Shown: in pieces, positions 43,411 through 52,341 of the stretch
How positions within the stretch are numbered: the first letter of the stretch is position 1
Layout: each line of letters begins with the position of its first letter
NCBI GenBank assembly: GCA_029851835.1
Contig: JARKVD010000028.1
Location: 47,876-111,875, forward strand
DNA from: Clostridium sp.
Lineage (GTDB): Bacteria; Bacillota; Clostridia; Clostridiales; Clostridiaceae
Direction: 5' to 3'
Length of the DNA: 64,000 nt
Translations under genes and position numbers: made by a program
Notes under the pieces: model-generated
What the model was told of the DNA's origin: nothing
Seen by the model: only the letters and a program-made list of their open reading frames with translations
Databases searched by the model: none

Positions 43411-43590
43411 TCTAAGGTGTACTAAGTACTTAATAGGGAATTTGGTTAAAATCCAAAGCTATCCCAGTAACTGTATGTGAGGACAACTTAACTATATGCC
43501 ACTGAATTTATTTCGGGAAGGGGTTAAGGAGGAAGAGTCACGAGCCAGGAGACCTGCCTAAGGATGGAGATTTGATACTTTCTGAGGAAA
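43411..43590 (+). ncRNA. Cobalamin riboswitch (class I type aptamer)
   Basis: The core elements are in order: AGGTG near 43417, GGGAATTTGGTTAAAATCC (43438-43456), AAAGCTATCCCAGTAACTGT (the B12-box-like GCCCCCGCTACTGT equivalent), ATGCCACTG, GGGAAGGGG, and GAGCCAGGAGACCTGCC (43544-43560). The last is the near-invariant end of the element. The aptamer should bind adenosylcobalamin or a related corrinoid and turn the downstream operon off. The outer limits are estimates. Confidence 0.93.
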
Positions 43591-43698
43591 AGTTATATAA
43601 TTTAAAGGTTTCAATGCTTAAAATAGGTAGATTTATCATAGTGATATGCATAAATTACAAATTTTTCATTGATAACCAATAAATGTTTAAGTTGTTTC

Positions 43699-43729
43699 AG
43701 ATAGGTATCTAAAGTACCTATCTTTTTTT
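43699..43729 (+). terminator. Riboswitch expression-platform terminator
   Basis: AGATAGGTA and TACCTATCT form the stem, followed by seven Ts, 25 bases before the first gene. The position fits premature termination when ligand is bound. Confidence 0.85.
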
Positions 43730-43754
43730 ATTTTAAGGAAATTAAGGTGAACAG

Positions 43755-44657
43755 ATGTTATTTTCATTTAAAAATTTAAATCCATATATGAATGTACTGT
43801 ATTTCTTAATAGTAATTGTGACGTTATATTCTTCAGATAATCCAATAACAGCAGTTTTATTTTTAATTATGACTATTTTAATTACTTGGATATTTTGTAA
43901 TGACAGCTTTAATAAAAATGTAAAGTTTTCTGTATTTACGGCCTTTTTAGTTGCAATTATTAATCCAATAGTTTCTCATAGAGGGTTGACTATATTGTTT
44001 TATGTAGGATATACACCTATAACACTGGAGTCTGTAATTTACGGTATAATTGCAGGAACAAAGCTATTTACACTTTTATTATTAGGTAGCTATTTTAATT
44101 TGATTATGGACTATGAAAAGCTAGCTTATGTATTAGCACCACTTGGAAATAATCTGAGTTTAATTGTAAGTTTGTCAGTAAAGTTTATACCAGAATATGT
44201 AGATAAGATAAGAAATATTAAAGATACTCAAAAAACTAAAGGAATTATTTTAGAGGATAAAAGCAAGGTAAATGTTGCTAGGAGTATGACTCACATATTA
44301 AATGCCTTCTTTTTTATAACCCTTGAACAAGGAGTCGTCACTATAAAGTCTATAAAATCTAGAGGTTATCTAAATAGACAGAAAAAAATTAGGCAAGATA
44401 TTAAATTTAGATTTATAGACTATATTTTTATAGCTATAAGTGCAGTGTTTATAATTACAAACTTCAGTCTTAGCAAGGTTACTGCTTATGAAATATATCC
44501 TAAATTAAGCATGCCTAATATTGGGTTCAGTGAAGTCATATTAATTATTGCTTATATATTATTTTTAGGAGCTCCAATATGGTTTGCAGCAGGAGATAAA
44601 TTATATCTTCAATATAAGACTAAGGAAAGAAACGACTTTTACAAGAGTGATGTGTAA
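43755..44657 (+). CDS. ecfT: ECF transporter T component
   Basis: A 300-residue transmembrane scaffold protein of the CbiQ/EcfT family. An N-terminal set of about four helices is followed by the cytoplasmic coupling helices (about 150-210) that grip the ATPases; KSIKSRGYLNR carries the characteristic Arg-Gly pair. A last helix pair follows at 225-275. It is the first gene after the riboswitch terminator, and the ATPase follows by 15 bases. It joins an S component and the fused EcfA. Confidence 0.85.
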   Translation: MLFSFKNLNPYMNVLYFLIVIVTLYSSDNPITAVLFLIMTILITWIFCNDSFNKNVKFSVFTAFLVAIINPIVSHRGLTILFYVGYTPITLESVIYGIIAGTKLFTLLLLGSYFNLIMDYEKLAYVLAPLGNNLSLIVSLSVKFIPEYVDKIRNIKDTQKTKGIILEDKSKVNVARSMTHILNAFFFITLEQGVVTIKSIKSRGYLNRQKKIRQDIKFRFIDYIFIAISAVFIITNFSLSKVTAYEIYPKLSMPNIGFSEVILIIAYILFLGAPIWFAAGDKLYLQYKTKERNDFYKSDV

Positions 44658-44672
44658 GGAAAGGTAAAAAAT

Positions 44673-46211
44673 ATGAGTTTTATAGAGATAGACAAGGTTA
44701 GTTTTTCTTATCCAGAGATGAGAGATAAGGCCTTAAAGAATATAAATCTAAAAATAGAAAAGGGAGAATTAGTACTTATTATTGGGCCATCAGGTAGTGG
44801 AAAGTCAACGCTTTTATCTATGCTTAAGCATGAGATAAGCCCTGTTGGGAATCTTGAGGGTTCCATATTAATAGATAATGTATTGAGAGAAAAATGTAGT
44901 TTTAGTGAAATTGGATATTTATTTCAGGATCCTAATGCTCAGCTTGTCAGTGACAAAGTTTATGATGAACTAATTTATTCCTTACGAAATTTGAATTTAA
45001 CAGAAGATGAAATAAATGAGAGACTAGGGGAAATCGTTACTTATCTAAATCTAAATAATATTTTAGAGCAAAATGTTCATACTCTATCTGGTGGAAATAA
45101 GCAGATTGTAAATATAGCATCACTACTGCTTATGCATCCTAAGGTTTTAATATTAGATGAGCCAACTTCACAAATTGATCCAATCCATTATGATGATATT
45201 GTGAATCTAGTGTTGAAGCTGAATAAAGAAAATCAGATTACTACATTAATCACAGAGCATAGATATAGCAGACTATTTTATGAAGCCGATAAAGTAATAT
45301 TTATGGATCATGGAGAAATTGTAGTGTGTGATAAACCAAAGAATTTTATAGCTAACCTAAGAGAGAAAAAAGGAGCAGAGATTGAGCCATTTATACAGGA
45401 GATAATAGGTGAGGAGCCAGCTATAGATTCAAGAGATAATGATGAAGTAAAACTTGTGGAGAAAGAAGCAAGTACAGCTATTTCCCAGGAGATTAAGGAA
45501 GTAATAGAAGCTAAGGATATAAGCTTTTCTTATAATAATAAGGATTTAAATCTGAACTATATAAACTTTAGTGCTAACCCTGGTGAAATTTTATCAATAG
45601 TAGGCTCTAATGGATGTGGAAAAACTACATTTTTAAAATTGCTTTCAGGAATCTATTATCCTTTAACTGGAGCTATAAAGCTTAATGGGATGAAGTACAA
45701 GAAGATAAAAAGTGAGTTGTTTAAGCATATAGGATATGTGCCTCAAGATGTAAATGAATTTTTTACCTTTGATAATATAGAGGCAGAGTTTGATTTTCTA
45801 AAGAAGAAGCTTGGCTCAGAGTTCGATGAGGAGTTATACCAAAGGTTGAAAGAGGAATATAAGCTAGAACGATTTTTGCATAAGCATCCAACGGATATAA
45901 GTGGAGGAGAAAAGCAACTTATTATTATCATAATCCAGATTTTAAAAAAATCTAAAGTGATGATTTTAGATGAACCGACAAAGGGGTTAGATCCAGTACT
46001 AAAAAATAAATTAGGAGAAACTTTGGTAAGTATAAAGAACAAAGGGACAGCTATCATATTAGTTACTCATGATATAGATTTTATTTTCACCTATTCAGAT
46101 AAGTGTTCAATGATGTTTAATCATAAAATCACTAAACCAGTACCTATTGAAGAATTTTTTAAAAAGAAGCTGTTTTATCTTCCAAAACATTTAATAAAGG
46201 CTAGGAGATAG
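44673..46211 (+). CDS. ECF transporter fused ATPase (EcfA-EcfA')
   Basis: A 512-residue protein with two complete ATPase domains, replacing the EcfA and EcfA' pair. Domain 1 (about 3-235) has Walker A GPSGSGKST, signature LSGGNKQIV, and LDEPTSQIDP. Domain 2 (about 272-500) has GSNGCGKTT, ISGGEKQLIIIII, and LDEPTKGLDP, with the switch VTHDIDFIF. It lies between the T and S genes (gaps of 15 and 2 bases). With T and S it makes a dedicated, rather than shared, importer. Confidence 0.93.
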   Translation: MSFIEIDKVSFSYPEMRDKALKNINLKIEKGELVLIIGPSGSGKSTLLSMLKHEISPVGNLEGSILIDNVLREKCSFSEIGYLFQDPNAQLVSDKVYDELIYSLRNLNLTEDEINERLGEIVTYLNLNNILEQNVHTLSGGNKQIVNIASLLLMHPKVLILDEPTSQIDPIHYDDIVNLVLKLNKENQITTLITEHRYSRLFYEADKVIFMDHGEIVVCDKPKNFIANLREKKGAEIEPFIQEIIGEEPAIDSRDNDEVKLVEKEASTAISQEIKEVIEAKDISFSYNNKDLNLNYINFSANPGEILSIVGSNGCGKTTFLKLLSGIYYPLTGAIKLNGMKYKKIKSELFKHIGYVPQDVNEFFTFDNIEAEFDFLKKKLGSEFDEELYQRLKEEYKLERFLHKHPTDISGGEKQLIIIIIQILKKSKVMILDEPTKGLDPVLKNKLGETLVSIKNKGTAIILVTHDIDFIFTYSDKCSMMFNHKITKPVPIEEFFKKKLFYLPKHLIKARR

Positions 46212-46213
46212 TT

Positions 46214-46852
46214 ATGATATATATTTTTATTCCATTACTTCTTTTAGTGGGAGTGACAAAAAGTAAGATTTTAATAGGAATTACTCTAGTCTATGGAGCT
46301 ATATTCATCTTTGTAAAGGGACGCAAACTTTTTGAGGAGCTGTCTATCGAAGAGGTAGTTCTAATTGCAATCCTTTCTTCCATAGCAGGTGTTACAAGAA
46401 TTCCATTTGCAGCAATACCAAGCTTTCAACCAACAACAGCTATTGTAATTATAGTTGGAATGGTATATGGAAGAAAAATTGGATTTATTACTGGACTTAT
46501 AGCAGCTTTTGTATCAAATATGTTCTTAGGACAAGGGCCTTGGACACCTTGGCAGATGGTAGCATGGGGAAGTTGTGGTTTTTTTGCATATTATCTTCGA
46601 AGGAAAAACAAATATATCATATACCTATATGGACTTTTCAGTGGGATACTCTTTGGGTGGTTTATGAATCTTTGGCATATTGTCGGGTTTGTAGAGGTTA
46701 TAAATCTCAAAACTATATTTCTCACTTACGTAGCAAGTTTCTACTTTGATGTGATTCATGGTATTGGAAATATAATATTTATTGCTATGCTTATGCCAAC
46801 ACTATATAAATTTTTAAGTAGAATAAAGGTTAAATACAATATTTTACAATAA
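46214..46852 (+). CDS. ECF transporter S component, probable cobalamin/corrinoid binder
   Basis: A 212-residue membrane protein with about six helices, of S-component type: EEVVLIAILSSIAGVTRIPF, FQPTTAIVIIVGMVYGRKIG and FGWFMNLWHIVGF are the conserved segments. ATG lies two bases after the ATPase stop. Position under the cobalamin riboswitch, and beside proteins built from transcobalamin-type domains, assigns it by context to corrinoid uptake; sequence alone does not fix the ligand. I cannot say whether it is of the CbrT or CblS kind. Confidence 0.8.
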   Translation: MIYIFIPLLLLVGVTKSKILIGITLVYGAIFIFVKGRKLFEELSIEEVVLIAILSSIAGVTRIPFAAIPSFQPTTAIVIIVGMVYGRKIGFITGLIAAFVSNMFLGQGPWTPWQMVAWGSCGFFAYYLRRKNKYIIYLYGLFSGILFGWFMNLWHIVGFVEVINLKTIFLTYVASFYFDVIHGIGNIIFIAMLMPTLYKFLSRIKVKYNILQ

Positions 46853-46892
46853 AAATAAAATTTTAGATTATAAATGTAAGGGGGACTTAAAA

Positions 46893-48638
46893 ATGAAAAA
46901 AGTTAAATTAATTATAGCGTCAGCGTTGATAGGAACAATGGTTACAGCAAATTTATTATCAGGAGTTGCTTATGCTAATGATGTTAATTCAGAGGTTGTA
47001 GTGAATGAAGTTATGGAGCAGGTTAAAGCTGGAGAATTAACTTTAGATGAGGCTATAGAGAATAGTATAGGCTACTACAGAAATGTGAAAATGAATTTAG
47101 ATTCTTTTTGGGAGTTAGTGGCATTAAGTGGTGTAGGAGAGGACATTAATTCAGAGTTATATAATTTACCTGATTGGGATGCAAGTGTAGTAAGGGAAGA
47201 TACATCTATCATAGATGATACTGGATATATACTTGGGATAATTGCAAGAGGTGAAGACCCTAAGAATTTTAAAGGAAAGGATTTCGCTAAAATCTTAGCC
47301 GAAAAGCAAAGAAAATATGGTAATGGGATAGAAAGCTTTAACGGAAGCAACTTCAATATATGGGCTATAATAGCTTTAGAAATAGCAAATCAAGAATATG
47401 ATAAAGAATTTGCCCTTGAGACACTTTTAAAATATCAATTTGCCGATGGTAGTTATGGCTTTAGCGCTAACTCTTCATGGGGTGGAAGTACTGATTTAAC
47501 TGGTATGGCGTTAATATCTTTAGGTTTATTACAAAAAGATACAGCATTTAAAAATGACACTAGAATACAAGAATCAATAGATAAGGCTCTTGGATATTTG
47601 GAATCAAAGAAGCTAGAGGATGGAACATTCACAGGGTATTCAAGTAGTGCAGATGGAAATTCAACATCTATGGCAATTACAGGAATTGTAAGTGTTGGTG
47701 AAGACTTAACTTCAGAGAGATGGAGTGGTGTTGACACTGGTATATTAGGAATGCAGGTAACAGCAGAGGATGAAGCTGCAGGTAAGGGTACTAAAGGACA
47801 GTTTTATTGGCAGGGAACAATGGCTAATGATATGGCAACTTATCAATGCCTAGTAGCTCTTGGAGAAATAAAATCAGGTGAATCTAATTGGGATAGATTA
47901 GATAGACAATACGAAGCTTATGAAGCAGAAAGAGAAAACTTGAAACTTCCTAAAATTACAGCATCAAATATTTCAGTAAATCTTGGAGATACCATTGATT
48001 TATTAGCAGGTGTTACTGCAGAGGATATGAATGGAGCTGATATAACATCTAAGATAATAGTAAAGGAAACTAATCTACCGATAGTGGGAAATATTGCAAC
48101 AGAAGCTGGTTCTTACATTGCAACTTATGAGGTTACAGATGAAGAAGGAAGAAGTAATATTAAGACTATTGAAGTGAGTGTAAATCAGGTGGAAAACCTT
48201 ACTATAGTTGATAGTGTAGATAAAGTAGAAGCTGCTATAGGAGAAATAGAAGCATTACTTAAAGAGGTAGATAAAGATGGTAAAGCTCTTTATGCTTTAG
48301 AGGAGAAGGAAGCTGTAAACCTTGGTGATACTCATATAGTCTATACTTATGTTATAAAGACTAATGTTGAAAGAGGCATAAAGAAGGAAGTAAGATTTAT
48401 CCTTCCGAAGGATGCTGATAAACCAGTTATAACTGTACCAGAGGCAAAACCAGAGCCAACACCAGAACCAAAGCCAGAAGTTAAGCCAGAGGAAAAACCA
48501 AATACAAAGCCTGAAGCAAAGCCAGATACAACAAAACCAACATTACCACAGACTGGTGGACAAAGTGCATTACCAATGGCAGTGGCTGGAATTACAACAT
48601 TATTAGCTGGTATAGGAATTAAATTTAGAAGAAAGTAA
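46893..48638 (+). CDS. LPxTG wall-anchored protein with alpha/alpha-barrel (intrinsic-factor alpha-like) domain
   Basis: A 581-residue surface protein. The signal peptide is cut after about Ala28. Residues 35-345 form a helical-repeat domain of the prenyltransferase/squalene-cyclase repeat kind: FADGSYGFSANSSWGGSTD, LEDGTFTGYSSSADGNST and MATYQCLVALGE are repeat cores. Residues 355-435 resemble a bacterial Ig-like domain (SNISVNLGDTIDLLAGVTAE). A further region to about 510 precedes a Pro/Lys/Glu repeat stalk. The sorting signal is LPQTG at 551-555, a hydrophobic stretch and a FRRK tail. The helical fold is that of the alpha domain of animal intrinsic factor; corrinoid capture is inferred from this and the riboswitch. 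Confidence 0.85.
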   Translation: MKKVKLIIASALIGTMVTANLLSGVAYANDVNSEVVVNEVMEQVKAGELTLDEAIENSIGYYRNVKMNLDSFWELVALSGVGEDINSELYNLPDWDASVVREDTSIIDDTGYILGIIARGEDPKNFKGKDFAKILAEKQRKYGNGIESFNGSNFNIWAIIALEIANQEYDKEFALETLLKYQFADGSYGFSANSSWGGSTDLTGMALISLGLLQKDTAFKNDTRIQESIDKALGYLESKKLEDGTFTGYSSSADGNSTSMAITGIVSVGEDLTSERWSGVDTGILGMQVTAEDEAAGKGTKGQFYWQGTMANDMATYQCLVALGEIKSGESNWDRLDRQYEAYEAERENLKLPKITASNISVNLGDTIDLLAGVTAEDMNGADITSKIIVKETNLPIVGNIATEAGSYIATYEVTDEEGRSNIKTIEVSVNQVENLTIVDSVDKVEAAIGEIEALLKEVDKDGKALYALEEKEAVNLGDTHIVYTYVIKTNVERGIKKEVRFILPKDADKPVITVPEAKPEPTPEPKPEVKPEEKPNTKPEAKPDTTKPTLPQTGGQSALPMAVAGITTLLAGIGIKFRRK

Positions 48639-48668
48639 TAAATCATTAATGAATTTAGGGGGTAATTT

Positions 48669-50396
48669 ATGAAACAGAAAAGAATTATAGTACTATCGTT
48701 AGTTTTCATGTTTCTAATAAACTTTATACCTTTTAGTAAAGTTTATGCAGCAGGTGAGGATACATTAAAGGTTGGAGTTTATACCCAAGATGGAGTTATA
48801 TATCAAAGTGTAGATGTTGAATTTGTACAAGGTGATACTGCTTATTCAGCATTAGCTAGAGTTGTTGGAGATATCAAAACTAAAGGAAGTGGAACAAGCA
48901 TCTATGTATCAAGCATTGCAGGAGTGGCAGAGTTTGATCAGGGGCCGTTAAGTGGTTGGGTATATGCTGTAAATGGTGTAAAGCCAGATGCAAGTGCAGG
49001 AGCTTGTTATTTAAATCCTGGAGATAAGCTGGTATGGCACTACACTTTAGACTTAGGTGGAGATATATACAATGGGATAAATAAGCTGGATTCATATATT
49101 GCTGCAAATCCACCAGTACCTCCAGCTCCACCAGAGGTTGAAAAGCCAACACCTCCAACGGAGGAGAAGCCAACAACAAAACCAGAGCAGGAAAAGCCAA
49201 GTACAGAGCCTTCAAAGCCAAGTGAAAGTGGAGGAGGTTCAAATCCTAGCAAATCAAGTGAAGGTGTTAGCTCTAACTCTAGTGAAGATAGTAACAAATC
49301 AGAGAATGATAAAGAGGTAACTGAGAAAGATAAAAATGCTGATGAGAGAAATGAAGATAGTAAAGCTAATGAAGGTTTAAATACCTTGTCTAAGGAAGAG
49401 TTAAATAAATCAATAGATTCCATTTTAGCATCTTCTAAGGAAGCTTTTAAAAAGAATTTAAATTCTACATGGGAGGCTATTGCTCTTAAGAAGCTTGGTG
49501 GAGAAGTCAGCAAAGAGTATGTTAATTCAATAATAAATGAGATTAAAGAAAATAAGGGCATATACAGTAAGGTTACTGATTTAGAGAAAAACATACTTTT
49601 TTTAAATATGTTAGGTTACGATATTACTAATATAGAAGGAATAAATCTTCTAGAGGTCCTTCTGACTTCAGATGTGGAGAAACAGGGAGCAAACGGTGTA
49701 ATTTTTGCTATAATCTGTTTAAACAGCATTGATAGTCAAGTGTTAGAGAAGTTCTTTGAAAGTAACTCTGAAAAAGCAGGTATGTATACTAAGGAAGACT
49801 TGATAGAAAAATTGCTTTCTTATCAGCAAGAGAATGGCGGATTTCCATTAGTAAAGGATAAGGAAGCTGACGTAGATATAACTGCTATGGCACTTCAAGC
49901 TTTAGGTGGCTTCAGAGATAGGGTGAGTAAAGATACATTAGACTCTGATAAATTAGATGAAGCTATATTAAAGGCTACAGACTATTTAAAGAAGGTCAAA
50001 TTTGAAAATTCAGAGTCTATAGCGCAAACTATAATAGCTTGCAGCTATGTGAAAGAAAATCCACAAGACTTTGGAGGGGTAAATCTTATAGAAGAACTCT
50101 TAAAGTATAAGCAAGAAGACAATACCTTTAAACATGTTATGGATTCAGATAGTGATGATGATAGAATGGCAACAGAGCAAGGAATTCTAGCATTGTTAAG
50201 CTACAAAGGCCAGGAAGAAGATAAGGATTATATCTATGCTGGAGAAGTTCAGCGAGAACAGGTTCAAGTAACTGTTGAAAAAGCTAAGAATAATAATGCA
50301 CTTATATGTATTACTATAGCTGCAATTGTTATTCTAGGTTCAGTAGCTGGATTCTTAGTTTATAAGAAATCTAAGAAGAACCATAAAGAATACTAA
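48669..50396 (+). CDS. Membrane-anchored DUF4430 plus alpha/alpha-barrel protein (transcobalamin-like)
   Basis: A 575-residue exported protein. The signal peptide ends near Ala27. Residues 30-135 are a DUF4430 domain (DTAYSALARVVGD, ISSIAGVAEFDQGPLSGWVYAVNG, LNPGDKLVWHYT), the fold of the transcobalamin beta domain. Residues 136-238 are a Pro/Glu/Ser/Asn linker. Residues 240-520 form an all-helical repeat region with QENGGFPLV and DITAMALQALGGF. A membrane helix (about 540-562) and basic KKSKKNHKEY tail anchor it. The order beta-linker-alpha is the reverse of human intrinsic factor. It follows the LPQTG gene by 30 bases. Confidence 0.85.
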   Translation: MKQKRIIVLSLVFMFLINFIPFSKVYAAGEDTLKVGVYTQDGVIYQSVDVEFVQGDTAYSALARVVGDIKTKGSGTSIYVSSIAGVAEFDQGPLSGWVYAVNGVKPDASAGACYLNPGDKLVWHYTLDLGGDIYNGINKLDSYIAANPPVPPAPPEVEKPTPPTEEKPTTKPEQEKPSTEPSKPSESGGGSNPSKSSEGVSSNSSEDSNKSENDKEVTEKDKNADERNEDSKANEGLNTLSKEELNKSIDSILASSKEAFKKNLNSTWEAIALKKLGGEVSKEYVNSIINEIKENKGIYSKVTDLEKNILFLNMLGYDITNIEGINLLEVLLTSDVEKQGANGVIFAIICLNSIDSQVLEKFFESNSEKAGMYTKEDLIEKLLSYQQENGGFPLVKDKEADVDITAMALQALGGFRDRVSKDTLDSDKLDEAILKATDYLKKVKFENSESIAQTIIACSYVKENPQDFGGVNLIEELLKYKQEDNTFKHVMDSDSDDDRMATEQGILALLSYKGQEEDKDYIYAGEVQREQVQVTVEKAKNNNALICITIAAIVILGSVAGFLVYKKSKKNHKEY

Positions 50397-50419
50397 TCTT
50401 TAGAAGGGTAGTAATAACT

Positions 50420-50845
50420 ATGAAAAAATATAGATTTAAAATAGTTCTGCTTTTAGCAGCAATAATATCACTGCTAGCCTTAAGTGGCTGCGGAAGCAGT
50501 CAAGGTGGGAATGTTGAAGTAACCTACACCATAATAGGTCCTAGTAAAGAAGATTATATCTTAAAGAACTACGAAATAAAGGTTAAGGAAGATACTTCTG
50601 TATTTGAGGGATTAGCTATAGCCTGTAAGGAGAATAAAATTCCAATGAGTTCCACTGGAGGAAAAACTACAGCTTATGTCCAGGGTATAAATAGTATCTT
50701 TGAGTTTGATGAAGGTCCAGAAAGTGGTTGGTTGTATAGGGTAAATGGAGAATTTCTTGATAAGAGCTCTGGAGCTGTAAACCTTACTACAGGAGATATA
50801 GTAGAGTGGGTTTATACTAAAGAACTAGGTAATGATTGGAGATAA
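50420..50845 (+). CDS. DUF4430 lipoprotein (transcobalamin beta-domain-like)
   Basis: A 141-residue lipoprotein. The signal peptide ends in LSGC with lipidated Cys24. The rest is a single DUF4430 domain: DTSVFEGLAIACKEN, YVQGINSIFEFDEGPESGWL and the VNGEFLDKSSGAVNLTTGD end, closely like residues 30-135 of the preceding protein. It is the last gene of the riboswitch operon, followed by a terminator. As the protein closest to the membrane, it is a good candidate to hand corrinoid to the S component, but this is inference. Confidence 0.88.
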   Translation: MKKYRFKIVLLLAAIISLLALSGCGSSQGGNVEVTYTIIGPSKEDYILKNYEIKVKEDTSVFEGLAIACKENKIPMSSTGGKTTAYVQGINSIFEFDEGPESGWLYRVNGEFLDKSSGAVNLTTGDIVEWVYTKELGNDWR

Positions 50846-50867
50846 CTAAAGAGGAAAAGTTATATTT

Positions 50868-50905
50868 TATGCTCTTATCTGCACTTGCAGGTAAGAGTAT
50901 TTTTG
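50868..50905 (+). terminator. Terminator of the cobalamin operon
   Basis: ATGCTCTTATCTGCA pairs with TGCAGGTAAGAGTAT, followed by TTTTTG. It ends the riboswitch operon. Confidence 0.85.
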
Positions 50906-51006
50906 TGTAATAGACCAAAATGTATGGACAATTATATGAAGGATATAAAAAATAGATTTTTATAAGGAATATTTTCTAAAGATTGCTAAGAAAAAGATTT
51001 AAAAAA

Positions 51007-51036
51007 TTACTAATTATTACAAATATACTTTATAAT
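51007..51036 (+). promoter_or_regulatory. Promoter of the isoprenoid-synthase-like gene
   Basis: TTACTA and TATAAT are spaced by 18 bases; the start should fall near 51043. Confidence 0.5.
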
Positions 51037-51073
51037 ATAATTAGGGATTTAATATAAGTTATAGGAGGCAATC

Positions 51074-52339
51074 ATGGAGCTGGAGAAGAGAGAAATTGAT
51101 GTGAAAATATTAAAGGATATATATAGACAGATATGGTGGAAGATGCCAACACAGCTCAAGATGCCATTGAAGGAAAGCGGCTACTTAAAGAAGAAGAATA
51201 CTGAAAAAAAGTTTGAAAAGTTAATAGATGAAATAATAGAAATTATAAACACCTTTCCAGAGGATGAGAGTAAAAGATTAGAATGGAAGAATGATGGACA
51301 TCAGAGATTAGAGAAAATGCTAGAAGGAATAGAGGGCTTTGAGTTAGGAGTAATTGATAAAAAGATGAAGGATCAATTCATGGACACCACAAGGGAATTT
51401 ATCAGTGAATGTAAAAAGTTTGATGATAATATTTCCTATGGAGATATCGGGCAGGCTATGAGAAATGTATGGATAATAAGTATTTTACAGAAGGCCTTTG
51501 GAAGGGATATTAAGTTTAATATGGCCAGCTTTGGGTATAGTATGCTATATCCATATTCAGACAATTATTTAGATGATCCTAATATAGATATAAAAGAGAA
51601 AAAAAGCTTTAATGAAAGGTTTTATAGGAGACTTTTAGGGGAGAAATTGGAGTCTAATAGTAATCATGAAAATCAAATTTTTCAGCTTATAGAAAGAATT
51701 GAGCAAGTGTATGATAGAAAATCATTTAAAAAGATATATGAAAGTCTTCTTATTATTTTTGAAGGCCAGAGAAAAAGCTTAACGCAGCAAGAAGGTATAA
51801 GCAACCCATATGAAAGAGATATGCTTGATATTTCAATTGAAAAAGGCGGGGCGTCTGTAATAGCAGATGGATATTTGATTGATGGACAGCTTAGTGAAGA
51901 TGAGGAAAGCTTTTCCTTTGGATATGGATTTTTACTGCAATTATGCGATGACATTCAGGATGTTAAAGAGGATAGTGAAAATAGTCATATGACAGTGATG
52001 TCGCAGTTAGCTGGAAAGTATAATTTAGATAGTATTGTTACAAAGCTTATAAATTTAACAATTTATGTTGTAAAAGAAGCTAAATGTTTTCAATGTGAAA
52101 ATGAAGATATGCTTAAAAAGCTTATTATAGATAACTGCATTCTCATGATTATATTTGCTGTTGCTATGGCTAAGGAATATTTTTCAAAGAGCTATATTAA
52201 AGAAATTGAAAAATATCTTCCTTTTACATTAGGGTATATTGAAAGATTAAAGAGCCGTATGCAGAGCAAATTCAAGGCAGTAGAAAAAACTTATTATGAT
52301 ATGGAAATCGAAGATGTTATATATTATTTATTATCATAG
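51074..52339 (+). CDS. Class I isoprenoid-synthase-like protein of unknown product
   Basis: A 421-residue, mostly helical protein. Two Asp-rich motifs are in the right places for a class I isoprenoid synthase: SDNYLDDPNID beginning at Asp163 and LLQLCDDIQDVKED at Asp292, the latter very like the second DDxxD of trans-prenyl diphosphate synthases. QAMRNVWIISILQKAFG and MASFGYSMLYP lie before the first motif. It is longer than prenyl synthases (about 300) and I cannot place it in a named family; YtpB-type (DUF2600) enzymes are the nearest idea. No signal or membrane segment is visible. AGGAGG lies ahead of the ATG. It has its own promoter and terminator. Confidence 0.6.
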   Translation: MELEKREIDVKILKDIYRQIWWKMPTQLKMPLKESGYLKKKNTEKKFEKLIDEIIEIINTFPEDESKRLEWKNDGHQRLEKMLEGIEGFELGVIDKKMKDQFMDTTREFISECKKFDDNISYGDIGQAMRNVWIISILQKAFGRDIKFNMASFGYSMLYPYSDNYLDDPNIDIKEKKSFNERFYRRLLGEKLESNSNHENQIFQLIERIEQVYDRKSFKKIYESLLIIFEGQRKSLTQQEGISNPYERDMLDISIEKGGASVIADGYLIDGQLSEDEESFSFGYGFLLQLCDDIQDVKEDSENSHMTVMSQLAGKYNLDSIVTKLINLTIYVVKEAKCFQCENEDMLKKLIIDNCILMIIFAVAMAKEYFSKSYIKEIEKYLPFTLGYIERLKSRMQSKFKAVEKTYYDMEIEDVIYYLLS

Positions 52340-52341
52340 AG

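Noticed and set aside
49040..49594. 184-codon antisense frame in the DUF4430 membrane protein gene
   Set aside because: Low-complexity Ser/Leu/Phe shadow of the Glu/Ser-rich linker, with no independent signals.
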